A stretch of 64,000 nt of DNA from Pseudofrankia inefficax (GCF_000166135.1 NC_014666.1:4340001-4404000), one strand, 5' to 3'; shown: positions 8,828-18,019, numbered from the stretch's first letter. Numbers and translations: made by a program. The notes: generated from the sequence alone by a model not told the origin.

Positions 8828-10187
8828 CGTCGGCGGCGAACGCCGCGTCGTCGGGGCCGGTCTTCCAGGACGAGACGCTGACCCGCAGGGCGGGCGCGCC
8901 GTCCCACTGGGTGCCGCCGCACCAGATCCGGCCGTCGGCCTGGATCTCGGCGATCAGCGCCGACGTGGCCGCCGCGTCCGGCCCGTCCGGGCCGTCGACG
9001 CGCAGCAGGACCTGGTTGAGGACGACGTCGTTGAGCACCGTCAGCTCGGGCCGCAGCCGGTCGGCGATCAGGGTGGCCGCGTCGCAGGAGCGGGCGACGA
9101 GGTCCGCGACCCCGGCCCGGCCCAGGGTGCGCAGCGCCGCCCACACCTCGACCTGACGGGCCCGCTGCGAGGACTGCGGGGTGTGGTGCATCGCGTCGAA
9201 CGTGTCGCCCATGGGCGTGTAGCCGGCCGCCGCGGTGAACGTGTGCCGCAGGTGGGCCGGGTCGCGGACGAAGGCGATGCCGCAGTCGTGGGTGACGTTG
9301 AGCCACTTGTGGCCGTCGGTGGCCCACGAGTCGGCCCGGTCGAGCCCGGCGCACAGCCGGTCCCGACGGGCCGGATCGGCCAGCGCCCACAGGCCGAACG
9401 CGCCGTCGACGTGCAGCCAGCCCTTCGCCTCGGCCGGGCGGCGGGCCAGCCAGTCGGCGATGTCGTCGAACGGGTCGAACGCGCCGGTGTTCACCTCGCC
9501 GGCCTGGGCGCAGACCAGCACCGGGCCGGGCAGGTCGGGCAGCAGGTCGGCCCGCAGCCGGCCCTGCTCGTCGGTCGGGACGATGTGCACCCGGGAACGC
9601 CCCAGCCCCACCAGGCCGAGCGACTTGCGCAGGGTCGAATGGGCGCCGGCCCCGACGACGACGTCGAACGCGGGGGCGCCGAACAGGCCGTCGGCCTGCG
9701 CGTCCCAGCCGAGCCGGCCGAGCAGCGCGTCGCGGGCGGCGGCCAGGCTCGCCGCGTTCGCCATCGTGGCGCCGGTGACGTAGGCGACGGCCGCGCCGGC
9801 CGGCAGGCCGAGGACGTCGAGCAGCCAGCCCCGGGTCACCTCGTGCAGCCGGGCCGCCGCCGGGGACATCGCGGGCAGGGCGGCGTTCTGGTCCCACGCG
9901 CTGGCCAGCCACGAGGCGCCGAGCGCCGCGGGCAGCGTCGCGCCGATCACGAAGCCGAAGTAGTGCGCGCCGGCGGAGGCCATGGTGGCGGGGCTGCCGG
10001 CGGCGTGCAGCAGCTTCAGCGTCTGCTCGGCGGGCGCGCCGGTCGCCGGCAGCGGCTCGTCGAACACGGCCAGCCCCGCGAGCGCCGCCGCGTCCGGTGC
10101 CGCCGGGCGGTCGTCGACCGTCACGGCGTACTCCAGCGCCATTCCGGCGGCGGCGCGAAGCAGGTCCTGGTCGTCGTCTCGGTCCAC
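8787..10187 (-). CDS. PLP-dependent group II decarboxylase
   Basis: A 466-residue enzyme if the GTG at 10187 is used, with GCAGGAT upstream; an in-frame ATG at 10250 is possible but would lie within 20 bp of the divergent MMPL start. The PLP-binding lysine is in TDGHKWLNV, preceded by the aspartate of HVDGAFGLWA. The substrate-side pattern (MASAGAHYFGFVIGATLPA) matches the glutamate/aromatic amino-acid decarboxylase superfamily, but closest to the poorly characterised actinobacterial branch rather than true glutamate decarboxylases. It is divergent from the MMPL transporter, which could export its product; that is inference only. Confidence 0.88.
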   Translation of the reverse strand: MDRDDDQDLLRAAAGMALEYAVTVDDRPAAPDAAALAGLAVFDEPLPATGAPAEQTLKLLHAAGSPATMASAGAHYFGFVIGATLPAALGASWLASAWDQNAALPAMSPAAARLHEVTRGWLLDVLGLPAGAAVAYVTGATMANAASLAAARDALLGRLGWDAQADGLFGAPAFDVVVGAGAHSTLRKSLGLVGLGRSRVHIVPTDEQGRLRADLLPDLPGPVLVCAQAGEVNTGAFDPFDDIADWLARRPAEAKGWLHVDGAFGLWALADPARRDRLCAGLDRADSWATDGHKWLNVTHDCGIAFVRDPAHLRHTFTAAAGYTPMGDTFDAMHHTPQSSQRARQVEVWAALRTLGRAGVADLVARSCDAATLIADRLRPELTVLNDVVLNQVLLRVDGPDGPDAAATSALIAEIQADGRIWCGGTQWDGAPALRVSVSSWKTGPDDAAFAADVILACAARVRAAA

Positions 10188-10267
10188 CGGCCCATCCTGC
10201 CGGACAATCGGCCCAGCGCGGCCCAGATCGGGCCTGGGCGGACAGCGCATGGCCTACCGTGTCGGCC

Positions 10268-12523
10268 ATGACAGCACCTCGGCCGGGCCCGGTGGCCCGG
10301 GCTGGCCGGTTCTGTGCCCGGCACGGATGGTGGGTCGTCGCCGGCTGGGTCCTGCTGCTCGTCGCCGCGACGGTCGGCCACCGCCTCGCGGGTGGTGGCT
10401 ACTCGGACGACTTCCAGCTGCCCCGCTCGTCGGCCCAGCAGGGCGCCGACCTGCTGCGGGCCCACGCGCCGAAGGCCGGGGGCCTGGGTAGCCAGGTCGT
10501 GTTCACCGTCGAGGCCGGCGCGCTGCGCTCCCACGCGTCCCAGCTGTCCGCGGCGGCGGGCAACCTCGCGAGGCTTCCGCACGTCCTGGCCGTCAGCGAC
10601 CCGCTGGCCGCGGCGACCGTGTCGACGGACGGCCGGACCGCCTACGCGACGGTGCGTTTCGACGTCAAGCCGGTGACCCTGGGGCGGTCCTACCTCGCGA
10701 CCGTCGACCAGGCGGTCGCCGTGGCCCGCGATGCCGGGGTGAAGGTCGACTACGGCGGCGCCCTGGGCAACGCCGCGCGGCCGAAGGCGAACGAGGCACG
10801 TTCGGAGATCATCGGCATCGCCGTCGCGATCGTCGTGCTGCTGGTCGGGTTCGGCAGCGTCTACGCGGCCGGGCTGCCGATCCTCACGGCACTGTTCGGC
10901 GTCGGCACCGGCGTCGGGGTGCTCGGCATGGTCGCGTCGGTGACCACGTTCTCATCGGTGTCCCCCACGCTCGGCATCATGATCGGGCTCGGCGTCGGGA
11001 TCGACTACGCGCTGTTCCTGTCCACCCGGCACCGCCAGCTCGTCATGGACGGGGTCGAGCCGGTCGAGGCGGTCGCCCGCACGCTCGCCACCAGCGGTCG
11101 GTCCGTGCTCGTCGCGGCGGCGACGGTCGTCATCGCGATGCTCGGCCTGTTCGCCTCCGGGATCGGCTTCGTCGGCAAGCTGGGCCTGGCCGCCTCGATC
11201 ACCGTAGCGGTGTCCGCGCTGGCCGCGATCACGCTCGTGCCGGCCCTGCTGGGCCTGGCCGGTCGCCGCATCGACCGGCTGTGGGTGCGCCGTCCCGTCG
11301 CCGAGGCGCCCACCGACGCGGGCGGGACCGGCTGGCACCGGTACGCGGCGGCGGTGGGCCGCCATCCGTGGCGGTTCCTGGGCGCCGGGGTCGCCGCGCT
11401 GGCCGTGCTGGCGGTCCCGCTGCTGTCGATGACCCTCGGGCACGTCGACGCGGGCGCCGACCCGACCTCCTACACCGACCGCCGCGCCTACGACGCCATC
11501 ACCGACGCGTTCGGGCCGGGGGCGAACGGCCCGCTCACGGTCGTCATCCAACTGGCCGGCGGTGAGTCGGGCGCGGCCCTGGCTCCGGGCCTCGACCGCG
11601 CGCTGGCCCGCACGCCGGGCGTCGCCACGGTCATCCCGGCCCGCACCACCGGCGACGGCGCGCTGCTCGTCGCCACCGTCCTGCCGGCCACCGGCCCGCA
11701 GGACCCGGCCACCGACCACCTGCTCGCCCGGCTGCACGCCGACACGCTGCCCGCCGTGGTCGCCGGGACCGGCAGCCACGGCTACGTGACGGGGAACCTG
11801 CCGGCGAACCTCGACTTCCGCGACCAGGTCTCCGCTCGGCTGCCGGTCATCATCGCCGTCGTCATCCTCGCGGCGTTCCTGCTGCTGCTCGTCAGCTTCC
11901 GCAGCCCGTTCCTCGCGTTCAAGGCCGCGCTGCTCAACCTGTTCTCGATCGGCGCCGCCTACGGCGTCGTCGTCGCGGTCTTCCAGTGGGGCTGGGGCGG
12001 CTCGCTGCTCGGCGTCGACGAGAAGGTGCCCATCGAGTCGTACGTGCCGATGATGATGTTCGCCATCGTGTTCGGGCTGTCGATGGACTACGAGGTCTTC
12101 CTGCTGTCCCGGGTCCGCGAGCGGTGGCTCGCCACCGGCGACAACGGCCGCAGCGTCGCGGACGGGCTCGCCGCGACCGCCCGGGTCATCACCTGCGCGG
12201 CCCTCATCATGACCAGCGTCTTCCTCGCGTTCCTGCTCTCCAGCAACGTCGTCATCAAGATGATCGCGCTCGGGCTGGGCGCCAGCGTGCTCATCGACGC
12301 CTCCCTGATCCGGCTCGTCGTCGTCCCGGCGGCCATGTTCCTGCTCGGCCGGGCCAACTGGTGGCTGCCCGGCTGGCTCGACCGCGCGCTGCCCCGGCTC
12401 GAAGCCGACTCCGGGCCTCACTCGGTGCCCGCGCCCAGGCCGGAATCCGAGCCGGCGCCCGAGCCGGTGGTCTCAGACGGCGGTGGCCGCGAGGGCGGAC
12501 TCGGGCAGCGAACTGGCGGGTAG
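10268..12523 (+). CDS. MMPL/RND-family membrane transporter
   Basis: A 751-residue polytopic membrane protein. The first membrane helix (WWVVAGWVLLLVAATVG) starts near residue 20 and is followed by an extracytoplasmic loop, then a block of five helices carrying GLGVGIDYALFLSTRHR; the second half repeats the plan with VFGLSMDYEVFLLSRVRER. Such paired G-x-D-Y motifs carry the proton relay in MmpL proteins. The C-terminus is a short charged tail. Family members export lipids, siderophores or drugs. The last 51 bp overlap the convergent isochorismatase gene. Confidence 0.92.
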   Translation: MTAPRPGPVARAGRFCARHGWWVVAGWVLLLVAATVGHRLAGGGYSDDFQLPRSSAQQGADLLRAHAPKAGGLGSQVVFTVEAGALRSHASQLSAAAGNLARLPHVLAVSDPLAAATVSTDGRTAYATVRFDVKPVTLGRSYLATVDQAVAVARDAGVKVDYGGALGNAARPKANEARSEIIGIAVAIVVLLVGFGSVYAAGLPILTALFGVGTGVGVLGMVASVTTFSSVSPTLGIMIGLGVGIDYALFLSTRHRQLVMDGVEPVEAVARTLATSGRSVLVAAATVVIAMLGLFASGIGFVGKLGLAASITVAVSALAAITLVPALLGLAGRRIDRLWVRRPVAEAPTDAGGTGWHRYAAAVGRHPWRFLGAGVAALAVLAVPLLSMTLGHVDAGADPTSYTDRRAYDAITDAFGPGANGPLTVVIQLAGGESGAALAPGLDRALARTPGVATVIPARTTGDGALLVATVLPATGPQDPATDHLLARLHADTLPAVVAGTGSHGYVTGNLPANLDFRDQVSARLPVIIAVVILAAFLLLLVSFRSPFLAFKAALLNLFSIGAAYGVVVAVFQWGWGGSLLGVDEKVPIESYVPMMMFAIVFGLSMDYEVFLLSRVRERWLATGDNGRSVADGLAATARVITCAALIMTSVFLAFLLSSNVVIKMIALGLGASVLIDASLIRLVVVPAAMFLLGRANWWLPGWLDRALPRLEADSGPHSVPAPRPESEPAPEPVVSDGGGREGGLGQRTGG

Positions 12524-13126
12524 CCGGCCGCCGCCGCGCAGCGCCGCGAGCCACGCCTCGGTGGTGCCGACCGCCGCCATTCCGCCGTGAAGCACCGTAA
12601 GCGCCCGCTCGTGCATCTGCCGCGCGTCCAGCGTGCCGACGCTGTTCGCGTAGGCGATCGTGCCGGTGGCGTCCGCCAGCACCTCCACGGAGAACCCGGC
12701 GTGCACGGCCTGCCGGGTGGTCGTGTCGACGCACCAGTGCGTCATGAAGCCGACGACCGTCAGCGTGTCGATCGCGTGGGCGCGCAGCCAGGCCTCCAGG
12801 CCGGTGCCGGTGAACGAGCCGGGCAGTGTCTTGCGGAACAGCGCGTCGCGCGGACGCCCGCCGACCGCGGGGTGGAGCTCCCAGCCGGAGCTGCCCACGG
12901 CGAACAGGGGAGAGTCGGCCGGCGCGTCGTGCTGGATGACGACGACGGGCACTCCTGACTCGCGTGCAGCGTCCATCGCCGCGGTCACGTTCGCCATCGC
13001 CACGGCGAACGGCGGGTGGGCTATCGGCAGCGCGCCGTCGGCGTCGTACTCGTTCTGGACGTCGATCACGACGAGTGCGCGCCGGACGGATCCGACCGCC
13101 GTCGTCTCGATCGGCCTTTCGGTCAT
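12473..13126 (-). CDS. isochorismatase-family cysteine hydrolase
   Basis: A 217-residue alpha/beta hydrolase of the isochorismatase/nicotinamidase superfamily. The catalytic triad is visible: Asp in ALVVIDVQNEY (residue about 21), Lys in FRKTLPGSF, and Cys in GFMTHWCVDTTTR. A non-proline cis-peptide context precedes the Cys, as is usual. The substrate is not predictable. The gene is divergent from a GlxA-type AraC regulator, with a perfect 16-bp palindrome between them at 13207-13222, so that regulator probably controls it. Confidence 0.9.
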   Translation of the reverse strand: MTERPIETTAVGSVRRALVVIDVQNEYDADGALPIAHPPFAVAMANVTAAMDAARESGVPVVVIQHDAPADSPLFAVGSSGWELHPAVGGRPRDALFRKTLPGSFTGTGLEAWLRAHAIDTLTVVGFMTHWCVDTTTRQAVHAGFSVEVLADATGTIAYANSVGTLDARQMHERALTVLHGGMAAVGTTEAWLAALRGGGRLPASSLPESALAATAV

Positions 13127-13206
13127 CGGTGTCGCCCTCCTGAGCGCTGGGTACCGGCCTGTGCCGGCACACCGTCAGGTTCGCGCCTCGGCCGGCCCGA
13201 TCGTGA

Positions 13207-13222
13207 GTGGCTTGAAAGCCAC
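13207..13222. promoter_or_regulatory. palindrome between divergent hydrolase and AraC genes
   Basis: GTGGCTT-GA-AAGCCAC is a perfect inverted repeat with 7-bp arms. It lies 20 bp before the regulator ATG, overlapping the place where a TAGGAT-like -10 element sits (13230-13235). It is a likely operator for the GlxA-type regulator. Confidence 0.55.
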
Positions 13223-13241
13223 CTTCCGATAGGATCACGCC

Positions 13242-14282
13242 ATGATCGCCGATGCTCCGCCACCCGTCGGCACGCCGGTGCCCGCAGAATCCCTGGCGCG
13301 CGCGGCGTCCCGAGCGCGGAGCACGTCCGCCGTGGCGGTCGTCTTCGGTGACGACATCCCGATGTTCGAGGCGTCGGTGCCCGCGCGCGTGTTCGGTGGC
13401 GCCGCCGGGCATCCGGACATGCCACGGTTCGACGTGCTGGCGGTCGCGGGCGAACCGGCACCCCTGCGGACCTCGGCCGGCATCACCCTCGACCCGCCGC
13501 ACGGGCTCGACGCGCTGGAGTCGGCCGGCATCGTGATCGTGCCGGGCTGGCGCGAGCCCGGCCGCGGCGAACCGCCGTCCGCCGAGCTGCTCGACGGGTT
13601 GGTCACGGCGCACCGCGATGGCGCCACGGTCGTCGGGCTGTGTCTGGGCGCGTTCGTCCTCGCCGCCGCCGGGCTGTTGGACGGGCGCAGAGCGACGACA
13701 CACTGGGCGCACGCCGCGACGCTCGCCCACGACCATCCTGAGGTGCGCGTCGACCCCGACGTGCTCTACGTCGACGAGGGCAGCGTGGTCACCAGCGCCG
13801 GCAGCGCGGCCGGCATCGACGCCTGTCTGCACCTGCTGCGCCGCGGGCATGGCCCGGCCGCGGCGAACGCGGTGGCCCGGGCGCTCGTCGTCGCGCCGCA
13901 TCGAGCCGGTGGCCAGACGCAGTACATCGAACGCCCGGTCCCCACGCCGCGGACCGGCGACGCGCTGGCGGCGGCGGTCGAGTTCGCGCTGGCCAACCTC
14001 GCCGACGTCGACCTGGACGTCGACGCGATGGCCGGGCGCGCGCATATGAGCCGGCGGACCTTCGACCGGCGCTTTCGCGCGCACGTCGGCAGCTCGCCCC
14101 TACAGTGGCTGCTCGGCCAGCGGGTGCTGCGGGCGCGGCAGTTGCTGGAGTCGAGCGACCTCGGCGTCGAGGCAGTCGCCGGGCTCGCCGGGTTCTCGGA
14201 CGGCGTGGCACTGCGGCCGCATTTCCGCCGGCTGGTCGGTGTGTCACCCCAGGCCTACCGCGCCACGTTCGCGTCCAGGTGA
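13242..14282 (+). CDS. GlxA/FtrA-type AraC-family regulator
   Basis: A 346-residue protein with two domains. Residues about 28-200 are a DJ-1/PfpI-like class I glutamine amidotransferase fold with the nucleophile-elbow cysteine in VVGLCLGAFVLAAAG and a following ATTHW. Residues about 240-340 are an AraC-type double helix-turn-helix (DAMAGRAHMSRRTFDRRF, then VEAVAGLAGFSDGVALRPHF). This is the GlxA/CdhR/FtrA architecture, usually an activator of catabolic genes whose N-terminal domain senses the ligand. The obvious target is the divergent isochorismatase-family gene. Confidence 0.93.
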   Translation: MIADAPPPVGTPVPAESLARAASRARSTSAVAVVFGDDIPMFEASVPARVFGGAAGHPDMPRFDVLAVAGEPAPLRTSAGITLDPPHGLDALESAGIVIVPGWREPGRGEPPSAELLDGLVTAHRDGATVVGLCLGAFVLAAAGLLDGRRATTHWAHAATLAHDHPEVRVDPDVLYVDEGSVVTSAGSAAGIDACLHLLRRGHGPAAANAVARALVVAPHRAGGQTQYIERPVPTPRTGDALAAAVEFALANLADVDLDVDAMAGRAHMSRRTFDRRFRAHVGSSPLQWLLGQRVLRARQLLESSDLGVEAVAGLAGFSDGVALRPHFRRLVGVSPQAYRATFASR

Positions 14283-14341
14283 CCGCCCAGGCCCACCCTC
14301 GCCGTCGACAGCGAAGCGAGACCTGGCGCTGATCGTGTGGG

Positions 14342-14640
14342 TCAGCCGTTGAGGACGGTGATGGTGCGGCCGGCCGGGCTGGTCGCGGTGGTGAGGGTGG
14401 TGCGTTCGTCGATGGTCGGGGCGTCGGGGCGTTGGTCGAAGATGGCGAGGGTGCCGGTGTCGAGGCCGAGTCGGCTGAGGTAGCGGTCGAGCTGTTTGAG
14501 TCCGGCGTTGAGGGGGTTCGGCCGGCCGGCGCGCCAGTTCTTGATCTCGATGGCTTCGCGTTGAAGGTGGTGGGTGCGGTCGGGCCCTTCGTAGGGCCAG
14601 CGGATGTGGAGGTCGATGCGTCCGGAGCCGACGGCGTACA
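14342..14640 (-). pseudogene. C-terminal fragment of an AAA-ATPase/PD-(D/E)XK-type protein
   Basis: About 98 residues that match only the end of a larger family: VGSGRIDLHIRWPY, REAIEIKNWRAGRPNPL, QLDRYLSRLGLDTGTLAIFD, and a TITVLNG terminus. In complete relatives this PD-(D/E)XK-like C-terminus (the D...E-x-K pattern IDL...EIKNW is visible) follows a P-loop ATPase domain. Here the coding sequence is cut off at 14640, where an unrelated plus-strand TPR fragment begins. There is no start codon with a ribosome site. It is a truncated, probably non-functional remnant at the left edge of the AT-richer island. Confidence 0.7.
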
Positions 14641-15014
14641 AGGAAGGCTACGAGGCATTCAACGCCGTCACACTCGGCTACCTCGGACGCGGCGACCAGG
14701 GCGAACACCACGCCCGCAACTCACTGGCCCTGCTCGAACCCACAGGCCGGCACAACCAGCTCGCCGGATCCCACCTCGCGCTCGCCCGCGCATTCCTCCG
14801 ACGGCCCCACCCCGACCCCGAACAGGCCGCCGCCGCGATCCGCGACGCCTTGACAGCCGCCCGAGGCAACGACCACGGACGGACCGCCAACGCAGCCGCC
14901 GGGATATACCGCCACCTCGCAGCCAAACCAGAATGGGGCCGCCTCCCCGCAATCCGCGAGCTAGCCGACCAACTCCCAGCCCGCCGAGCACTACCGCCAG
15001 GCGCCACCGTCTAG
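14637..15014 (+). pseudogene. C-terminal fragment of a TPR-type regulator protein
   Basis: About 125 residues with TPR-like helix pairs (EAFNAVTLGYLGRGDQGEHH, QLAGSHLALARAFLR, AAAAIRDALTAARG, AAGIYRHLAAKPEW) and a natural stop. It resembles the C-terminus of actinomycete helix-turn-helix/TPR regulators, but the DNA-binding N-terminus is missing: similarity starts abruptly at 14637 against the oppositely oriented AAA fragment. The frame itself is open, so it could in principle be expressed from a TTG or GTG, but I see no ribosome site. Confidence 0.65.
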
Positions 15015-15365
15015 CCCTCCGAACAGCACAAAGCCACCGCAAAGACCACCCGAACCACCTTCAGATACCGCCTGCCTGACGCGCGAGAACTCGCGGCCTT
15101 ATTGTGCGGTGGAACTAACGGTCTGCCATTGCGAGGCCAATTGTGGCTATGTCGTCAAGTCGGGCGCTGCTTCATTACCGGGGCCTGCGGCCCGCGTACC
15201 TAGGCTTGTGGAATACGGCGATCTCGGCTAACGGACGTGGCACCCTGGCTACCAACGCTCCGGTCGCCGCGCCGTTAACCGCCGCTCCTGGGCCGGCGCA
15301 GAGGGGCGACGATCGCCTCGACGTGATTAGATGGTCCGGCGCGAGCGCCGACGACTATCGGTCAT
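15015..15365. other. intergenic stretch without recognised gene
   Basis: It lies between the TPR remnant and the end of the 120-residue gene. Short frames on both strands show no family similarity and no ribosome sites. Base composition drops here towards the AT-richer island. I see no tRNA, attachment-site duplication or transposase end. Confidence 0.5.
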
Positions 15366-15728
15366 TCACCCTTTTACCAAGGTCAGGATCGAGCTGACGA
15401 TCTCAATTGCTGGCCCAGCAATGTCTGCCGCGCCAGACACCACATCCTTAAGTGCCTGTAGCGTACCTTTCAGCGTAATTCGACTTTTCGACTTAGTTGC
15501 AACTCCGTCCGCAATCTCATGCACCGCCTGCACGGCATCTTCTTTGTCTGATGCGGCTAGATCGTCGCTGTCGAGAATGATGCTTACCAGTGCTTCCAGT
15601 CGCTCAAGCAGTTCGCGGCTGTCGTCACCCGCCGAAGAAACGTAGGTATTCTGGAAGTCGCGAATTACGGTATCTTTGGGCCGGTTGATAAATGTCGTCT
15701 GGCCGTGAAAATTGAACTGATCAGCCAT
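15366..15728 (-). CDS. small protein with N-terminal F-x-G-x-T-x-F motif and helical domain
   Basis: A 120-residue protein. Three consecutive ATGs (15734, 15731, 15728) follow AAGGTGG; the third is used because its spacing fits best. Residues 5-17 (FNFHGQTTFINRP) closely match the extreme C-terminus of the upstream 420-residue protein. Residues 30-95 are helical and charged, and the last 28 residues are a hydrophobic/amphipathic helix (GAADIAGPAIEIVSSILTL). The C-terminal type is common at the ends of small conflict-system proteins. It overlaps the upstream gene's end, so translation is coupled. No named family is recognised. Codon use is AT-richer than in the neighbours, which suggests transfer. 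Confidence 0.7.
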   Translation of the reverse strand: MADQFNFHGQTTFINRPKDTVIRDFQNTYVSSAGDDSRELLERLEALVSIILDSDDLAASDKEDAVQAVHEIADGVATKSKSRITLKGTLQALKDVVSGAADIAGPAIEIVSSILTLVKG

Positions 15729-16983
15729 CATCATCCACCTTAAGTGGGCCTTCGCCTGGCCCGAACGACGGTCGATTAAGAAACACTGTATTGCCAAAGA
15801 AAGTGTAAGTATTCGAAGCGCCGCCACCCTCCTGCGGCTTGAGGGCAGAAACGATAGCCTGGTGTCGTCGGCTAATTTCATTCCATTGCAAATTCTTGCT
15901 CGCCGCGTCTGCGGGTAGGACAGTGCCGGTCGGTCCGTGAGCGGCATGTCGCCCACGGCCGCTCCCCTCCGGAAGAGCCCGTCCGTAACCGTAATGTGCA
16001 CCACGCCGGACGTCCATAGGCTTGGTCGGGTGGTCGCCCATGACAGTTGCCAGCTGAGAAAACAGCTTCCGGAAGTAGTCGGGAGTTGGCGATGCCGGAA
16101 TGGGAAATACTAGGGGAGGTTCGTTGCTCGACGGGGCCAGTAAAGCGATACATGGAAGCTGATCTGCGCGAACGTTTAAAGCCGCGGCGATCTCATAGAC
16201 ACGCCGCCGATCATACGGCTTGTAAAATAGCCAACGAAGCTGCGCAAACATCTGGAAGGTCTCCGGGTCCAGATGTTCTCGCCAGTACTTCTTCGCTTCC
16301 CGCCAATCGCTTGGCTTCTCGACGACCAGAAGGCGAAGGGTTCCGCCAGAGAGAATATTTAATTCAAGGAAGTACCGTCGTATATACGCTGCGATACCCG
16401 CGTCTTCGTCCGTATATAGGACGGCCCCCCAGAGGTATTCACCACCCTGGGGTGGCTCCCCACGGTCGGATCTAATCGCGTCGAACCAGAATTCCGGGTC
16501 AGGTCCCGGACCGAGCATGTAGGACGCTTCGGCCGGGTGTTCAATTCGGAGGGTGAGGATGTCTCCGTCGTCGATACCCTCTGCCGCCAGAGATCGGTTG
16601 CCTGGTAGCTCTCGTTCAGTACCGGACTCCGTCAGCCATATCCTCGGACCGACGGATCTCTCCTGAATCTTTAGTGGGTGCGGCCACCCAATTCTACGTG
16701 GTAGATTATTTGCGGTCCCCTCATCCATCGCCCTTTGCACAGCAACGTTAATCACCTTGTCTATGCGAGTCTTGGCGTCAACTTCGATCTCGAAAGTGAC
16801 CCGCTCGATCTCCGCCGTCAGTTTCTCGACGTCCAGCGTGGCAGGGTCGCCCCTGCCTGAGCCTGGCTGCTCCGCTTCCTCACGCTCAAACGAATCTCGT
16901 ATGTAATAGGCAAGTTTCCGCGCCAATGAAGCTTCGCCGGTGACCGCATGATCACCTTCAAGTTTGTAAATTCTGATACGCAC
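15721..16983 (-). CDS. 420-residue protein with ubiquitin-like region and shared C-terminal motif
   Basis: I do not recognise a named family. Residues 1-30 form a strand and helix. Residues about 62-148 look beta-grasp-like: a strand-helix unit (VTFEIEVDAKTRIDKVINVA) and later RSLAAEGIDDGDILTLRIE, the pattern seen in EsaB/YukD-type ubiquitin-like domains. Residues 180-320 form a second alpha/beta domain (YLWGAVLYTDEDAGIAAYI, LRLLVVEKPSDWREA, QLPCIALLAPSS). Residues 330-390 are glycine/arginine-rich and flexible, and the C-terminus carries FFGNTVFLNRP (395-405), repeated in the N-terminus of the overlapping downstream protein. Both genes are AT-richer than the rest of the window. Confidence 0.7.
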   Translation of the reverse strand: MRIRIYKLEGDHAVTGEASLARKLAYYIRDSFEREEAEQPGSGRGDPATLDVEKLTAEIERVTFEIEVDAKTRIDKVINVAVQRAMDEGTANNLPRRIGWPHPLKIQERSVGPRIWLTESGTERELPGNRSLAAEGIDDGDILTLRIEHPAEASYMLGPGPDPEFWFDAIRSDRGEPPQGGEYLWGAVLYTDEDAGIAAYIRRYFLELNILSGGTLRLLVVEKPSDWREAKKYWREHLDPETFQMFAQLRWLFYKPYDRRRVYEIAAALNVRADQLPCIALLAPSSNEPPLVFPIPASPTPDYFRKLFSQLATVMGDHPTKPMDVRRGAHYGYGRALPEGSGRGRHAAHGPTGTVLPADAASKNLQWNEISRRHQAIVSALKPQEGGGASNTYTFFGNTVFLNRPSFGPGEGPLKVDDDG

Positions 16984-17889
16984 TCGACACCCCCGCCGTC
17001 GTGTGTACTAACTCGGCCGCCGAGTGCCCATGCGGACAAGCCGGATGCTCAGCGTAGCGGATGCCAACGAGCCGCTCCAATGGACTCCGGCTCGTTACCT
17101 TGCACGTCCTGCACGTGGGAAGGCGATGTCCGCCGAGATCACCGGTACCGCCGGACCTCGCGCACCAGCACAGGCGTCCGGTCGGGGTTGCGTCGGTGCC
17201 GAGGCTGAGCCTGAGCGATGACGCACGTTCGACCAGCGGCCACGGGGTATGCCAGTGGCCAGTCGTGGCACTGAAGCTTCCGTGTTGAGCCGCGAGCCAA
17301 GGCCCAGGCTCTGGATCAACGGCGCGCGCACGGGCTGCTGGCGGCGACTCCTGCTCGCGTTCTGCGGTGCCACGACTGGGCTCGAACGACTCGACCCGAA
17401 GATCACGTCGCGAACTTTTCTGTACGGGTTTTAAGGGCGGCCTTCGGCCGCCGCGCCGTGCCCGCCGCACGCGCCACGCACGGGTGAGGCCCCGCCCCAG
17501 GGCCCCGCCTCGCTTCGCTCGGCACCCCGGACGTGTCGGGCTGCCACCCCGCCCGCGCGTGTCGGAGCGTCGGGCCCGTCGCCACGGACCAGGAAGGCCA
17601 CCGCGGAATCCGTCAGCACACCCCACGATCCGATCCGCCGGACGCCCACGCGAGACCGCCCGCAGCGGCCTGCACCCGGCGCGGCAAGGGAGCCGACGTC
17701 GCACGGCGAGAATAGCCATCGCAGCGGCGCGCGGCGGGTATCTGTGGGATGCCCATTTCCCGGCGGTGCCAATGGTCTACCGGAATGCCGCCGGTATCAA
17801 GGGCGGGCTACGCCCGTCGGTAGGTCTATCACCCTACGGGCGACCCTTGACACCGACACCATTCCGCTAAGTTCGGCACCCATGGGGGA
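16984..17889. other. gene-free stretch with hairpins in the island
   Basis: About 900 bp with only arginine/proline-rich spurious frames. It holds a perfect hairpin GGCGGCC-TTC-GGCCGCC (17436-17452) without a T-tract, and two adjacent small hairpins: GGGCG/CGCCC (17801-17815) and GTAGG/CCTAC (17820-17838). The first 200 bp upstream of the 420-residue gene should contain its promoter, but no clear -35/-10 pair was seen. Confidence 0.5.
17436..17452. terminator. hairpin, possible terminator
   Basis: Perfect 7-bp stem GGCGGCC with a TTC loop and GGCCGCC, preceded by TTTTAAG. It lacks a downstream T-run on the plus strand; on the minus strand the AAAA before it becomes CTTAAAA, also weak. Confidence 0.35.
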
Positions 17890-18019
17890 TGGGAGCAAAA
17901 AATGGGAGGGCCGAAGACAGCCGCCCCAAGGAAGTTCCCACGGGCGCACCGGACCCGCGGAGAGCCGCCAGGCCCGCGCACACAGGGAAACGCCGCGCGC
18001 CCGAGAAGTGCCCACGTCG

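Noticed and set aside
16958-17719. 253-codon minus-strand frame upstream of the 420-aa gene
   Set aside because: Arg/Pro-rich, no ribosome site, no family similarity and partly palindromic DNA; treated as non-coding.
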